From: Ectobius pallidus
Taxonomy: Eukaryota; Arthropoda; Insecta; Blattodea; Ectobiidae
NCBI GenBank assembly: GCA_964059195.1
Contig: CAXKWD010000008.1
Coordinates: 48,464,502 to 48,528,501 of the forward strand
DNA length: 64,000 bases
Direction of reading: 5' to 3'
The notes beneath the pieces are model-generated. The model did not search any database, had not been told where the DNA came from, and was given only the letters and a program-made list of their open reading frames with translations. The translations under genes and the position numbers were made by a program. How positions within the stretch are numbered: position 1 is the stretch's first letter; the number at the start of each line of letters is the position of its first letter. This document shows positions 11,076 through 21,545 of this stretch, one piece after another.

Positions 11076-11513
11076 CAGTGCTTTAGTTGGGCCGGTACGC
11101 ACCCTTCTACCATACCGGGAAAAATATGTGCTCCGGTACGTCGTACTGGCAGTACAGGAACGAGATTGTCCTAAAATACTTATGTCTAATTCAATACCAA
11201 AAATGACAAGCACTATTAAATTCTCCACAGATATGCGTTCTAATCTTCACCTTCGTGCGCATTTCTACAGTTACTTTCTCCTTAGATCACATGTTGGCTA
11301 GCCACCTTGTTTTCATAAAATGTGTGGGACCACCACTAGACGTTTTTGATCCTGCTCCATACGTCAGGTCATGACTACAAGGAGGCAATAGGTCAACAGA
11401 AGAAACTGCATGCAGAAAATGTCAACCGAAGGATTACATTCAGTATGAGGCGATATGGAAAATTTTGAAGTAAGATGAGTACCCCCAAAAAATATTTTCC
11501 AACTAAAGCACTG
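11076..11513. mobile_element. Small non-autonomous hAT (438 bp)
   Basis: Termini CAGTGCTTTAGTTGG and CCAACTAAAGCACTG are exact inverted repeats of 15 bp. They are flanked by a perfect 8-bp duplication. The interior has subterminal CCGGTACG words and no transposase. The right-hand duplication touches the left-hand duplication of the next element (11521-11528), sharing one base. Confidence 0.93.
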
Positions 11514-11528
11514 CTCATCGGTCATCAT

Positions 11529-12686
11529 TAGGGCCCGGATTTTTATGTACTAAAAAACTTAAAAATATTCATCTTTTATGTGCTAAAAACGTTTAAAATA
11601 TGTGCTAAAACTAAAAAGAAAATCTGAAAAAAAAAACAACAGAATGTTCGTAACTTACTATAACAAATTATATTGAAAGTCGCCAACATCAGATGTAAAA
11701 TGTTGATTGGATTTGCAGTGCACAACAAATGTCATCTCCAGATTATGGATCACAAATCCTTGCCTATTATCCGAGAATAATGCCTAATATTGTGAAGAGG
11801 TACGTTCTACTCACACGAAGTTAACCTTGCTTATTTGTAGAGGGATATACCACTAACCCACACACTACGAGTATCAAGTTCACTTAAGCTCTACCCTTCC
11901 AAAACTTGAGCGACTTCGTAGAGGGTTTGGTAGCCACCATTTTTCTCAAACATACCTTTGAGGTAGTGTTAAGTTGCCTTTCAACATGCTGTATTTCTTT
12001 AACTGAATTACTCAATAAATCTACAGAAGTTTCTAGTTTCTTTATTGAGTGAATCAAAATTAGCCGATATGAAAGCCAAGTCACATTTTAAAGTAGTATC
12101 ACATATTAAATGCTGAATAATCTCGTCTTTGTCCCGTTCACTTACTACAGATGCAAATGCTTCAAACTGATCTGCATATTACAACACGGTACTTGAGATT
12201 GGGTTCTGTTATTCCCCGATAAGCAAGTTCAAGTGAATCACTCTCACCTCATTGCAAGTGCAGCATTTTGATTGAATTCTTTCGAGATACAAATGTTTGT
12301 TGTAAAATGTTACGAGAGAATGAGGAAAAGTATTAAAATATTTATTTATGGAGGATATATAAAAAATATTTATTCACATAACTTTTTTGTAAAAATTATG
12401 TATTTATGTAAAATAAAATTTGGCATTAGCGGTTATCGGATCTTGATATGAGCATCAGGGGGAAAAAATTACATAAAAAAGCCGGAAAAGTACTAAAATG
12501 TGTATTTATGGAGAAAATATCGAAAATATTTATTCACGTTACTTTTTTGGTAAAATATGTATTTTTATGTGAAATAAAATTTGGAATTTGCGTTTGTCGG
12601 ACCTCGATTTGCATACTAAACTTTGTTTTAGGAATGTACGCATCAGGGGAAAAAAAAACATTTTTTTACATACAAATCCGGCCCTA
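11529..12686. mobile_element. Non-autonomous hAT element, family A copy 2 (1158 bp)
   Basis: Same family as 1257-2492, in opposite orientation. The left end is TAGGGCCCGGATTTTTATG, the right end reads TAGGGCCGGATTTGTATG inward, and the perfect 8-bp duplication is GTCATCAT (11521-11528 and 12687-12694). It is about 80 bp shorter than copy 1 because of internal indels. No transposase gene. Confidence 0.92.
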
Positions 12687-14779
12687 GTCATCATGAATCC
12701 ATCGAGAAAAATTGCGAAATCCAGCCTTCCAGTCGGTTCATCTGTCCGATGAATTTAGAAACTCGTCTCAGGGGCCGTATTCTGTAACTCCACCAACGCT
12801 CTCAACTACGATTACACCAATGTAACTAGAAAACGTTATTCTGTAACTATTGGTGTCAAGTATCGATCTTGAAATCACACCAATATATTGCTGGAAATAT
12901 TGGTGACACACCGACGGCTCCAAACCCCTCGGTGAGCTCAACAACAACTCGAAAGTACCAAAATATCGCAAAATTTGCAGAAATATCGACATATTTGTGA
13001 TACAATGGCCGCTTATATCCTAATTGGGCGACTTCGTGATGGTGTCAATAGCTATATTTTCGTAATAACAGAGAAGGTACAGTATATATCCATTAATGAA
13101 TAGATTCTTAGTATTTGTTAATATGTTTTTATCAATATAAAAACTAAATACATAATTTTATTTTGCAACAAGCATGTTTGAGGTTATGTTTGCATAATTG
13201 CACATAATATTAATTATTTTACTTTATCTTGTTTCAGATTTGGAATTGTAATCCATGTGATCTGCATTAAAGAGTGGACAACATAATATGCACCAATAAT
13301 AAGCTTAACGAACACTTATGGGTGTCACCTCTATGTAGGCCTAAATTTTTTAATGTAGTGTAAAATTTTGTTCAGTTCATTCGAAAGAACAGTGCACAAG
13401 TAGGTCATTTGCAATTGAGAAAAACATCCCACTCAAGCAATGCTTCAAGTAGTGAGATGTTGTTGGCTTTTTGTAATTTTCAGGAAATAATGACGAAGAC
13501 TGTGCTTATTAGAACTGAGCAAAGTGCCATGAACTCATGATACATATAATAGTTTTTTTGTACCAAAGTTTACTTTGTAAGTGTGTGTGTACTATATCAC
13601 TCAGCAAAATATGATGTACATTGTCCTTACTTTTAAATATACTGGTAGCCTATATAGCATTTACTAGTTTATAAAACTTTTCACACCTAGAGAAGCATCT
13701 GTTTTTAACTGCACAAAAAATATGCCTCCCTGCCAATGTAGCCTATTGTAATTGAAAATATTATTTAAATCTAGCTACAATATTGGCTTTACCAATTTTT
13801 TGTCTAATTTAAACCATCTATTTTATTCCCTCTAATTCCTTTTATAATAATATGAGCTATATTGTATCTCATGATTTTCCGTCAAGTGGGTGTGGCTTAT
13901 ACTATGTAAGTTGAAATGCATGTTGAATTTTCAGAGCCATTTTCCCATAACTTGATATTTTCAACACAAAAGGCACAATATCTCTTAAAGTAATGGTCCA
14001 AATTGCATGAAACTTTGCACACCCATAGTTTTTTGTGTGTTCTAGAGGATAAACCTAAATAATCTGATGTATTTGCAACACAAGATTATTTCACTTGTGA
14101 ACATGATGTGAAAAAATTCGTAATAATTTTATATTGAAATTTTAAAATGCCTGAAAATTGTATCAGGCATACCACAGTATAAATTGATGGTTTATCCTCG
14201 AGATTATAGTGTCAGCTGTGAATAAAAAAAATATTACACCAATCAGATTGACTTTTGCATGAAATCATGTTACTTAGGCTTAATCGCATGCTGAAAAATA
14301 AAATAATTTTCTAATATCAACCTTCATATTTGTGACACTGTAATAATTTTTGTGCTCATTTCAACCGCCAAATGTATACTTCTAATGTCCAAAATTTCAT
14401 TTTATTATTGCAAATAGTGTTGAAGATATCGAACAGTTACTGCAATGCCTGCTTGGGCATGGTCTCTTGGTGTATGAGCCCCTTAAGACACTTTTTCAGT
14501 GATATTATGGTGTTATTTAAATTAATATATAATTATGAACAACTATGAGGCCAATTGTAATGTTTCAAAGTACTGTGTAAATTAAATACTAATGAATTCA
14601 TTTTAAGTTAACCTAAAACGCAATTAATTTATTTCAAGGGTTTTATAAATGTCATAAAAGCAGTAGGCAAGATAAGATACTCTTATTTGCTTAAACTTTA
14701 CTATTTGCTTTATCTATATAAAAATAATTTTATAATTGGCTTGTGTTCTATAAATTAAGTAAAAACTCCTACTGAATTT

Positions 14780-15260
14780 TTTTTTTACTTTCTCTGCCTG
14801 TACCATAGGTAATACAGATAAAGGAAGTATTGTTTTCGACCCCAACTTTGAAGTTGAGTTTTTAGCCCAAATACACATTTTGAGGTATTCTGAATCCCCA
14901 AATACTATTTTCGGAAACATGTCTGTGTGGTAGTGTGTCAACAGCCTAGCTCCAGAATGGAAAATCGTAAGAATTTTTTTTTTGTATTTGGGTTGGGTAC
15001 CTTCTGAAGATGTGACACAAGGATTGGCGACAAGTTTCTCTTATTTTTAAAGGGACTTTACATGAAAAAATGTTCGTTTTTCGCGATTTTATCGATTTGT
15101 TTAAATTTTGCACATGGGTTGCTTATAAGTTACTTGGACTTAAAACTTTATTTGAAACTTTTTTCGAAGAAATTCTCTTTAGGGTAGTTATAAGCCACCC
15201 ACTCTGAATACGTGCTAAAAGTTTTATTTGAAATATTTTTTCGAAGAAAATCTCTAAAGT
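14780..15260 (-). repeat. Inverted copy of the LINE-tail-like dispersed repeat
   Basis: On the minus strand it reproduces the 9400-10195 repeat in order: the GGGTGGCTTATAACTACCC region, the CATGTAAAGTCCCTTTAAAA region, a GACAGAC-like stretch and an ending with GGAAGTAAAAAAAA. It lies inside the 3.4 kb TIR element and so inserted later than that element or was captured by it. Confidence 0.6.
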
Positions 15261-15726
15261 GTAGTCTTTATCTGAATGTGAAGTGAGAAAAATGTATTGT
15301 GCATGCTTAAAGTAAAGAAAGTTATGAGAGTACAATAAATATATTTTATTTGGGTTGTGTATCCTTCGGGGATGTGATGTGTTAAGGACATTCTCTTTAT
15401 TTATACAACCAATTTACATTACAAGAATGTCATACACAATAATTATATTATACTGAGAGACTAACTTTTATTTGAACAGAGATTGGAAAGTTCATTCCTT
15501 TCACTGAGTATGAATCCAGCAACATTTTGTTAAAATGAGTATTCTGAAAAGGGCTACATCTTACTTTCTGTTAATCGTTAAAATGAATACTTTCACACAA
15601 ACGAGGTGAGTTGCAATGGAAATATATAACTACTTCGAGATTGCATATTTTTTTATAATCATAATTTAAATCAGACATTGGCAAACTATTGCGGAATTTG
15701 CTAATTGGATTCCCCGAGATACCCTC

Positions 15727-15747
15727 CTTATTATATATATATATATG
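15727..15747. repeat. (AT)n microsatellite
   Basis: Short uninterrupted TA run. Confidence 0.85.
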
Positions 15748-16172
15748 ACAGTAGCCTAAACATTACTAAAAACCATTGGCATTTTGCGAATTTCTCCTAT
15801 TATTATAAATCCGCCTTTTCCCCCTATAAGAGTCTTGCAACATGACAGTACGTGTAATATAAACGCCCACTTTCAAAATATATACATGAAATTAAACTCC
15901 CGCCCAGTTTGGAAATTATGAAATCACATTCCCGCACTCCATCAGCCAATGATATTCATTGCAGTTTGTTAAGACAGATTTCTCATAGCTACTTTCATTG
16001 CCAACATTCACGAAAATTCACAAAGTTATTGGTGGGCCTCAACAACGGTTCTCCAGATACCAACAGGGAGTTACAGAATCGCTCACGCTCTGGCCGTTGG
16101 TATCTTGCTGTCGGTTGTTGAGCTCTCAACAACACCAATGCGTTGGTGACGAAAGTTACAGAATACCGCCCC

Positions 16173-16670
16173 AGATCTCTTTAAACCGACCTTGGGCGGA
16201 TGGAGTAGTATGTGCTGCTATCTAATGGTCAAATCGCAAACATTGCGATATGCAGCAGGCGAAAGTGAAAGTTGTGCTCATTGGTTGTGTCATTGCCGTT
16301 ACTTGTTTATTGTTTTTTTTTTAACAAGTGCTGGTGTAGAACACTGAAGTGCTGCTTTTTGACAAGAGGTTGTCGAAATTATTATTGAATATTATTACTC
16401 GAATACACTGTTAAACTCTAGGCCAGAGAATATCTGGCCAATCACAAATAAATGTATAGTACAATGTAACATTTGTTTACCTTAAGAACGTTAATGATCA
16501 TAATTTATTTCTTCTGGGCTTTTGTTATTGTTAATTTTGTAATCTAGAGTAGCAACGATGGACGAAAAGGGCTTGGCGTTATATTGATACTGATTATCGG
16601 TATATTGTAACTTGGAGTACCCGAGAATAAGTTAATTTTCTTAGAAAAATATTACTTTTTATTTTTTTAG
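16173..16670. other. Unassigned sequence upstream of an exon-like ORF
   Basis: No domain or repeat identified. It ends with a pyrimidine-rich run and TTTTTTTAG, a plausible splice acceptor for the next feature. Confidence 0.4.
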
Positions 16671-16861
16671 GTTATGAGGAGTCTAAATTCCCAAGAAATA
16701 GGGGATATTCTTGAATCTTGTTCTGAAACTCGCACACAAACTTCTGAGAAGGCAGAAGAAGATAATGATGTTTTATCCAAGAAACTTCCAGGATTACCTT
16801 GCAAGAGATGGCTGACTGAATCAGCATCTTCAAGTCATAATAATAGTGCCCCTACAACAAG
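16671..16861 (+). CDS. Unrecognised exon-like ORF (possible host exon)
   Basis: A 67-codon ORF begins with ATG at 16674, just after a pyrimidine tract and TAG (acceptor-like). It contains CAAGTAAGG near 16858-16866, a reasonable splice donor, before the stop. The peptide is acidic and serine-rich (SQEIGDILESCSE; KAEEDNDVLSKKLPGLPCKRW), unlike any transposon protein in the window. The codon content looks coding-like compared with the AT-rich flanks, and it lies outside every repeat I could delimit. I do not recognise the family. It could be an internal exon of a host gene whose other exons are outside or unseen; equally it could be chance. Confidence 0.3.
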
Positions 16862-16879
16862 TAAGGAAAAAGGTTAATA

Positions 16880-17305
16880 TGCTATTATTTAAAATGTCGA
16901 CTCAAAAACATTTTCCAGTACAAGTGTTAGAAAATTAGTACAATACACTATTTAAAAATAATACAATTCAATTACTCATAAGTTAATAGAAATTAGGGCG
17001 AAAGATAAGAGTAAGTCACCCCTTATGCTCCGAACAATGCGTTGCTATGGCGACCACACGCTTGTTATCTCGGCACTCCCGACCGTTCCTTCTCTCCAAA
17101 CTCCCGATCGTACCAAATACCAGCTACCAACCCTTGCACCAAAGTGACAACCCGCTAGCTCACTCGGCACTCCCGATCAGACCACAATCACCTCTGCATA
17201 TAGTCTAAATAATGCATAACACTATCCACATAGTTAAGTGTGCAAAGTGGAGGCGGTAGCCGAAGTGAAGCGCCCTTGCATTTTCAAATAATGTACGATA
17301 TACTG
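16880..17305. other. Unassigned, locally GC-richer DNA
   Basis: 16990-17200 has several CACTCCCGATC-like words and balanced base composition, but no long ORF or RNA motif. Confidence 0.4.
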
Positions 17306-17308
17306 TTT

Positions 17309-17838
17309 GTAGGTTTCGAAAATGTGGCATATTATATTTTCCAGAAGTTAGTCAGCCTGTCACTTTTTGTTTAGCGGTATGACGTCACACCACCAACGTC
17401 CAATCACGAGTTTCTACGTAATATGAGGACAGAAGAATTTGCTACATCGTGGTATAAAAGAAAGTGCATCGCAAGGGCGTGGAGGGTGGGAACATTCTTC
17501 CAAGGTGCGACTTACATTTATTTTTTCCCGAAATTAGAAGAAAAATCCCATCTACGGGGACCATTTTTTAGAACAGAGATTCTCTTCATAAAACACTTAT
17601 ATCACACGTATTTTGTTATAGATAGATGTGTGGAGAGGAGATGTTGTCTTGGCGAATGATTTGGTCCAACCCACCCGCCCTAATTGATACACTTTCTTTT
17701 ATATCACGATCTAGCGAAAACTCCCTTCATCTCCACCATTTTTCTGTCCTCGTCCTCCTGATTGGACGTTGGAGGTGTGACGTCATATCGCTAAACAAGA
17801 TATGATTGTGGATGAACAGTGTGACAAACCTACAAAGG
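17309..17838. mobile_element. Foldback MITE with CRE and CCAAT sequences in both arms
   Basis: The left arm (about 17309-17480) and right arm (about 17680-17838) are inverted repeats sharing TTTGTAGGTTT, TTTAGCGATATGACGTCA and ACGTCCAATCA, and further inward TATAAAAGAAAGTG. Each arm has a perfect TGACGTCA (17380-17387 and 17778-17785) and a CCAATCA (17400-17406; inverted at 17759-17765). No ORF is supported. Whether these sites bind host factors is unknown. Confidence 0.65.
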
Positions 17839-17881
17839 TACAAGCCACTAGCTGCTCGTAAGAAATGGTGGTTGTGCTATC

Positions 17882-17985
17882 AGTATATTGCTCCTTAACT
17901 AACATAAACGTTCCTAACCTAACAAAACATCGGAGGTATTCAGTACATTGCTCCTTAACTAACATAAACGTTCCTAACCTAACAG
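17882..17985. repeat. Tandem duplication, 42-bp match at 60-bp period
   Basis: ATTGCTCCTTAACTAACATA and the following AACGTTCCTAACCTAACA occur at about 17885 and again at about 17945 with near identity, separated by a unique linker. Confidence 0.85.
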
Positions 17986-18237
17986 TTGGTAACCATGTAG
18001 ACCCTATCGCTCACAAACAAAAAACATCACACAGTCCGTGGAAATGTGAATATCGCGTGAATTGGTCCCCGTAATTGGGATTATGCCGAAATTTGGGGCA
18101 TGTTACTAGTCCTCAAACAGGATAATATTTATTTCAGGTACAAAACAGATATGTGCCAGCCCGGTAAGTTCTGCTCACTGTCCAGTCCATTGCCATGGTG
18201 ACCTCAGCCCCATTCCCTTAGTCTTCAACCTTTCCCC

Positions 18238-19166
18238 TTGTTAACAAGCTGCTCGCTGCTCAGTGCCAGGAATACAGCTCACTCTTACTCTTGTACCAAA
18301 TCATTTAATTAGTTGATTATTATAACAAATTAATATACCAATTTCACAATACGAAAACTACCCTTCTACCAACTCATTTTATAGGGACCAAAGCAAAATA
18401 CCTTTAATAGTAATATCGATCACTTTTCTTTGATATCGGCGAACAGCAATACTAGTTCCATCTGTTGGCCCGGAATTAGCGGCAGCAGAACAGCTGATTT
18501 CTTGCCTTTGTGTCAGAGCTGTGCATGAAGTAATTTAATGTAATATATTTCAAAATCTAGTAAATTATATAAACAGTGGCGAATTACAAAGCTGGCATAA
18601 TAGGCCCTATATGTAATTTATTGTTGTAGCAATTATAAGTGGCAGGTAGATTCTAGAGGGTCATTCCATGCCAGATCATCCAGCCAAGCTATGCATTGTC
18701 CACCCCACCATCTCAGATTTGGTTGAAATTTGTTAACAAGCTGCTCGCTGCTCAGTGCCGGCAATGCAGCTTATTCTCTAGTGCCAGGAATACAGCTTAC
18801 TCTTGTACTAAATCATTTAATTAGTTGATTATTATAACAAATTAATATACCAATTTCACAATACGAAAACTACCCTTCTACCAACTCATTTTGTAGGGAC
18901 CAAAGCAAATACCTTTAATAGTAATATCGATTACTTTTCTTTGATATCGGCGAACAGCAACATTAGTTCCATCTGTTGGCCCGGAATTAGCAGCAGCAGA
19001 ACAGCTGATTTCTCGCCTTTGTGTCAGAGCTGTGCATGAAGTAATTTAATGTAATACCGGTATATTTCGAAATCTAGTAAATTATATAAACAGTGGCGAA
19101 TTACGAAGCTGGCATAATATATGTAATTTATTGTTGCAGCAATTATAAGTGGCAGGTAGATTCTAG
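18238..19166 (+). repeat. 495-bp direct duplication of a gene 5' region
   Basis: Sequence 18238-18657 recurs at 18733-19166 with small differences (start TTAACAAGCTGCTCGCTGCT, end GTGGCAGGTAGATTCTAGA). Each copy contains the same candidate ATG (18535 and 19036), a GTAATT donor-like site and a TTGTTG(T/C)AG acceptor-like site. Only the second copy runs on into the THAP-like coding sequence; the first breaks off inside that exon at about 18657. Confidence 0.85.
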
Positions 19167-20200
19167 ATCTTTATTTCGTTTTCCTAAAGACAAGGCTCTG
19201 TAAGAACACTAAACTACAGTGAGTCCCACGCAAGAGTTGGCCAGTGACACGGGTTTCTGCGTCGTGGCTGGCACAGCTCCAACTCCCGAGCGATCGGGTG
19301 AAATATCTACGCAAATAATGCCGCGGTCGGTGTAATGATTCAGGTTCTCACATTTACAGTTAAAATTACAATGAAAATAACCACGTACCTCATCACAAGG
19401 GATGTTGGAAATGTTCTCCTCTTGCATCCACACAATACTGGCACCTTTTTTGGAAATTTTCTTTCACGTGCATAAGCTCAGCTTCCGAGATACAGTTAAT
19501 TTCTTTTGTGATATTGTCGTTAAGTTCTTCTTATGTATGGGAAATTGACCTATACACTTTATTTTTCAAGTTTCCTCATAAAGAATATTTACATACTGTT
19601 AGAAGGACTTAAAGACAATATCACGTAGGCCTATCACAAGAGAAAGTAACTCTGTTTCGGAAGCTGAACTTATGCGCGTGAAAGAAAATTTCCTAAAAAG
19701 GTGCCAGTATTGTGTGGATGCAAGAGGAGAACATATCCAGCATCTTTTGTGATAAGGTACGTGGTTATTTTCATTGTAATTTTAACTGTAAATGTAAGAA
19801 CCTGAATCATTACACCGACCGCGGCATTATTTGCGTAGATATTTCACCCGATCGCTCGGGAGTTGGAGCTGTGCCAGCCGCTACGCAGAAACCTGCGTCA
19901 TTGGCCAACTCTTGCTTGGGACTCACTGTAGATAAAATGAGCATATATTCTTGTTTCTTATTAAATAAGAAGATAAAATTTTGGTTGTGATGTATTTAAT
20001 TGCAGTTGTCAACAGTGAGTTCTGAAAGCCAATGGATAGCTTTAGATGAATTATTTCCAAAAGAGAACCCTGATAAATTGTACAATAGCCACAGAAATTG
20101 TGATGCTCACTTAAAAACATAAGATTTCAGGAATCTGAACCCAATGCAAGGACGAATTAAAGGGGACTCTGGAACCCTTCCCAAATATGAGATTTTTTAA
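19036..20200 (+). pseudogene. THAP-domain gene fragment, broken
   Basis: Candidate exons: ATGAA at 19036-19040 (donor GTAATT); 19140-19199 after TTGTTGCAG, giving NYKWQVDSRSLFRFPKDKA and a GTAAGA donor; and from 20006 after ATTGCAG, giving a W-I-A-L stretch and NCDAHL. FPKD, the following Trp and the Cys-x2-His of NCDAHL are THAP zinc-finger landmarks. A TAA at 20120-20122 interrupts this third segment just before DFRNLNP, and the frame then continues to LPKYEIF and a stop at 20198-20200. The N-terminal Cys pair of the C2CH finger is not seen, and the phase between the second and third segments does not match. I therefore call it a pseudogene. A foldback mariner sits in the second intron. Confidence 0.65.
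19217..19928. mobile_element. Foldback Tc1/mariner-type MITE (712 bp)
   Basis: Nearly the whole element is two arms of about 330 bp in inverted orientation around a short spacer near 19545-19595. The ends CAGTGAGTCCCACGCAAG and, inverted, CAGTGAGTCCCAAGCAAG are flanked by TA on both sides (19215-19216, 19929-19930), the Tc1/mariner target. The arms translate to almost the same 70-residue ORF on opposite strands (19209-19433 minus, 19712-19990 plus), a consequence of the duplication and not a gene. Confidence 0.85.
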
Positions 20201-20374
20201 ACTTTAGTTAGAAAATTCAATGTGATGTGCCCCCAGAAACTATGTTCTATATCACTTAGAAAGGGAATGGTTAATCAGTTTGTAGTGATAAACGACTGAA
20301 AAAAAAAAACAAGTAGCCTATTTAAATTTGTACAAATATTTTGTATATTGTATATTTTGCATATTTTCACTCGG

Positions 20375-20820
20375 TAATGAGGTACGGGATCATATTCTGG
20401 GGCAACTCTCCCCGTAGGGAGAAAATATTTAGATTACAAAAGCGGGCAATAACAATAATATGTGGAAAGAAAAAAAAGGGAATCTTGTAAACCGCTATTT
20501 GAAAAATTAAAAGTCTTACAGGGGAGTATATATACTCTGTTATGTGTTATGTAGTGAATAATATTGATAAATTTCAAACTAATTTTAGTGTACACGGACG
20601 TACTACCAGAAACATGAATGATCTACACAGACCAAATAACTCGTTAAAACTCTTTCAGAAGGGTGCTTATTATTCTGCAGTACAGATATATAACAAGCTT
20701 CCAAACAACATTAAATTATTATGTATTCAAAGAAAGAGCAAACCTTTCAAAACAGCTGTCAAGGAATTTTTAATAACTCACACCTTCTACAATTTGGAGG
20801 AATATTTCCAGCTTGGATAA
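20375..20820 (+). pseudogene. Jockey/CR1-type LINE reverse transcriptase, C-terminal fragment
   Basis: The plus strand reads YGIIFWGNSPRREKIFRLQK, then after a frameshift in an A-run near 20475 continues through YSVMCYVVNN, HGRTTRNMNDLH, FQKGAYYSAVQIYNKLPNNI and a final FLITHTFYNLEEYF before TAA at 20818. This order is typical of the region downstream of the RT palm in jockey/CR1-like LINEs from arthropods. The fragment is 5'-truncated, as is usual for LINE insertions. It lacks endonuclease and RT catalytic motifs. Confidence 0.8.
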
Positions 20821-20920
20821 ATTTGGCAGCTTACAGTTTCTGTAGGCCTATATTATTGTTATAACATGCATGTATTTTTTGATCTGACGTGTTCTATATC
20901 CTTGAGCCCCGCTCATCACA

Positions 20921-20970
20921 GGATCTACAGGACAAGATATCTACATCTACAGGACAAGATATCTACATCT
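20921..20970. repeat. Tandem duplication of 23 bp
   Basis: CTACAGGACAAGATATCTAC occurs twice head to tail with ATCTACATCTACATG following. Confidence 0.9.
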
Positions 20971-21007
20971 ACATGTAATATCACATAATTAAAATATAGG
21001 CTACTCT

Positions 21008-21322
21008 CAGTGCGTTTTTTTTTTAAAGCAAACCTGTAAAGCGCTTTACGAGTGATGCACGATCGCTTTACGACCGCTGCAGAAAAAAAAAGAACGGCAA
21101 TGTCGATAAACTGAGAGCATGCTGGATGAAACCGGCAATGTTTACAACCCGCCTTGACAGTTCGTGCAGCGAAACCATGCAGCAGTCGTAAAGCGAGATT
21201 TGAATTCGCTGCACGGGTAGCAGAGTGGGGGTAAAGCAAAGCTGCAGCAAAATGTAAAAAAGAACGGTTTTGATGCAGCATTGGTAAAGCGCGTTAGCTT
21301 CGCTTTAGAAAGAAACACACTG
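21008..21322. mobile_element. MITE with CAGTG inverted ends (315 bp)
   Basis: The left end CAGTGCGTTTTTTTTTTAAA and the inverted right end CAGTGTGTTTCTTTCTAAAG match with a few differences, followed on both sides by GC-rich subterminal GTAAAGCGC words. The interior is GC-richer than the flanks. I could not confirm a target duplication. The 118-codon minus-strand ORF over it is not supported as a gene. Confidence 0.7.
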
Positions 21323-21487
21323 TATTTATAATGATTATGATTAAAAATTTCAACATTGTGACAGTCAGCCTAAATTTAAAATTAAAGTATTTTAAGGCCT
21401 ATTTATAGACATCAAAATGGTTTTAACTTATATGTAGCCTATTTATATAAAAATGATTATATGTAATACTATTTTGATTAATATATG

Positions 21488-21545
21488 TATAGTTGGCAGA
21501 GCAGCGGCATGGAGAGCCTGGTTCAAATCCCGGCTATGGCATTGA
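21488..21545 (+). repeat. tRNA-derived sequence
   Basis: GTTGGCAGAGCAG (A-box-like) and GGTTCAAATCCCGGC (B-box-like) lie about 30 bases apart; no complete cloverleaf can be drawn. Confidence 0.5.

Larger units (their letters stand above)
12771..16172. mobile_element. Large TIR element without visible gene (3.4 kb)
   Basis: The left end GGGGCCGTATTCTGTAACT and the inverted right end GGGGCGGTATTCTGTAACT match at 18 of 19 bases. The motif ATTCTGTAACT recurs subterminally on both sides (near 12838 and 16070), with nearby ACACCAAT/ATTGGTGT words, as transposase-binding repeats would. No target duplication is clear, so the superfamily is unresolved. The interior has no recognisable ORF and hosts an inverted copy of the 9400-10195 repeat. 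Confidence 0.6.

Noticed and set aside
17905..17990. CCTAACCTAAC words resembling the insect TTAGG telomere repeat
   Set aside because: Only two units occur, as part of a local 60-bp tandem duplication; no array.
20925..21281. 118-codon minus-strand ORF
   Set aside because: It lies over a MITE, shows no domain, and owes its length to the GC-richer element.
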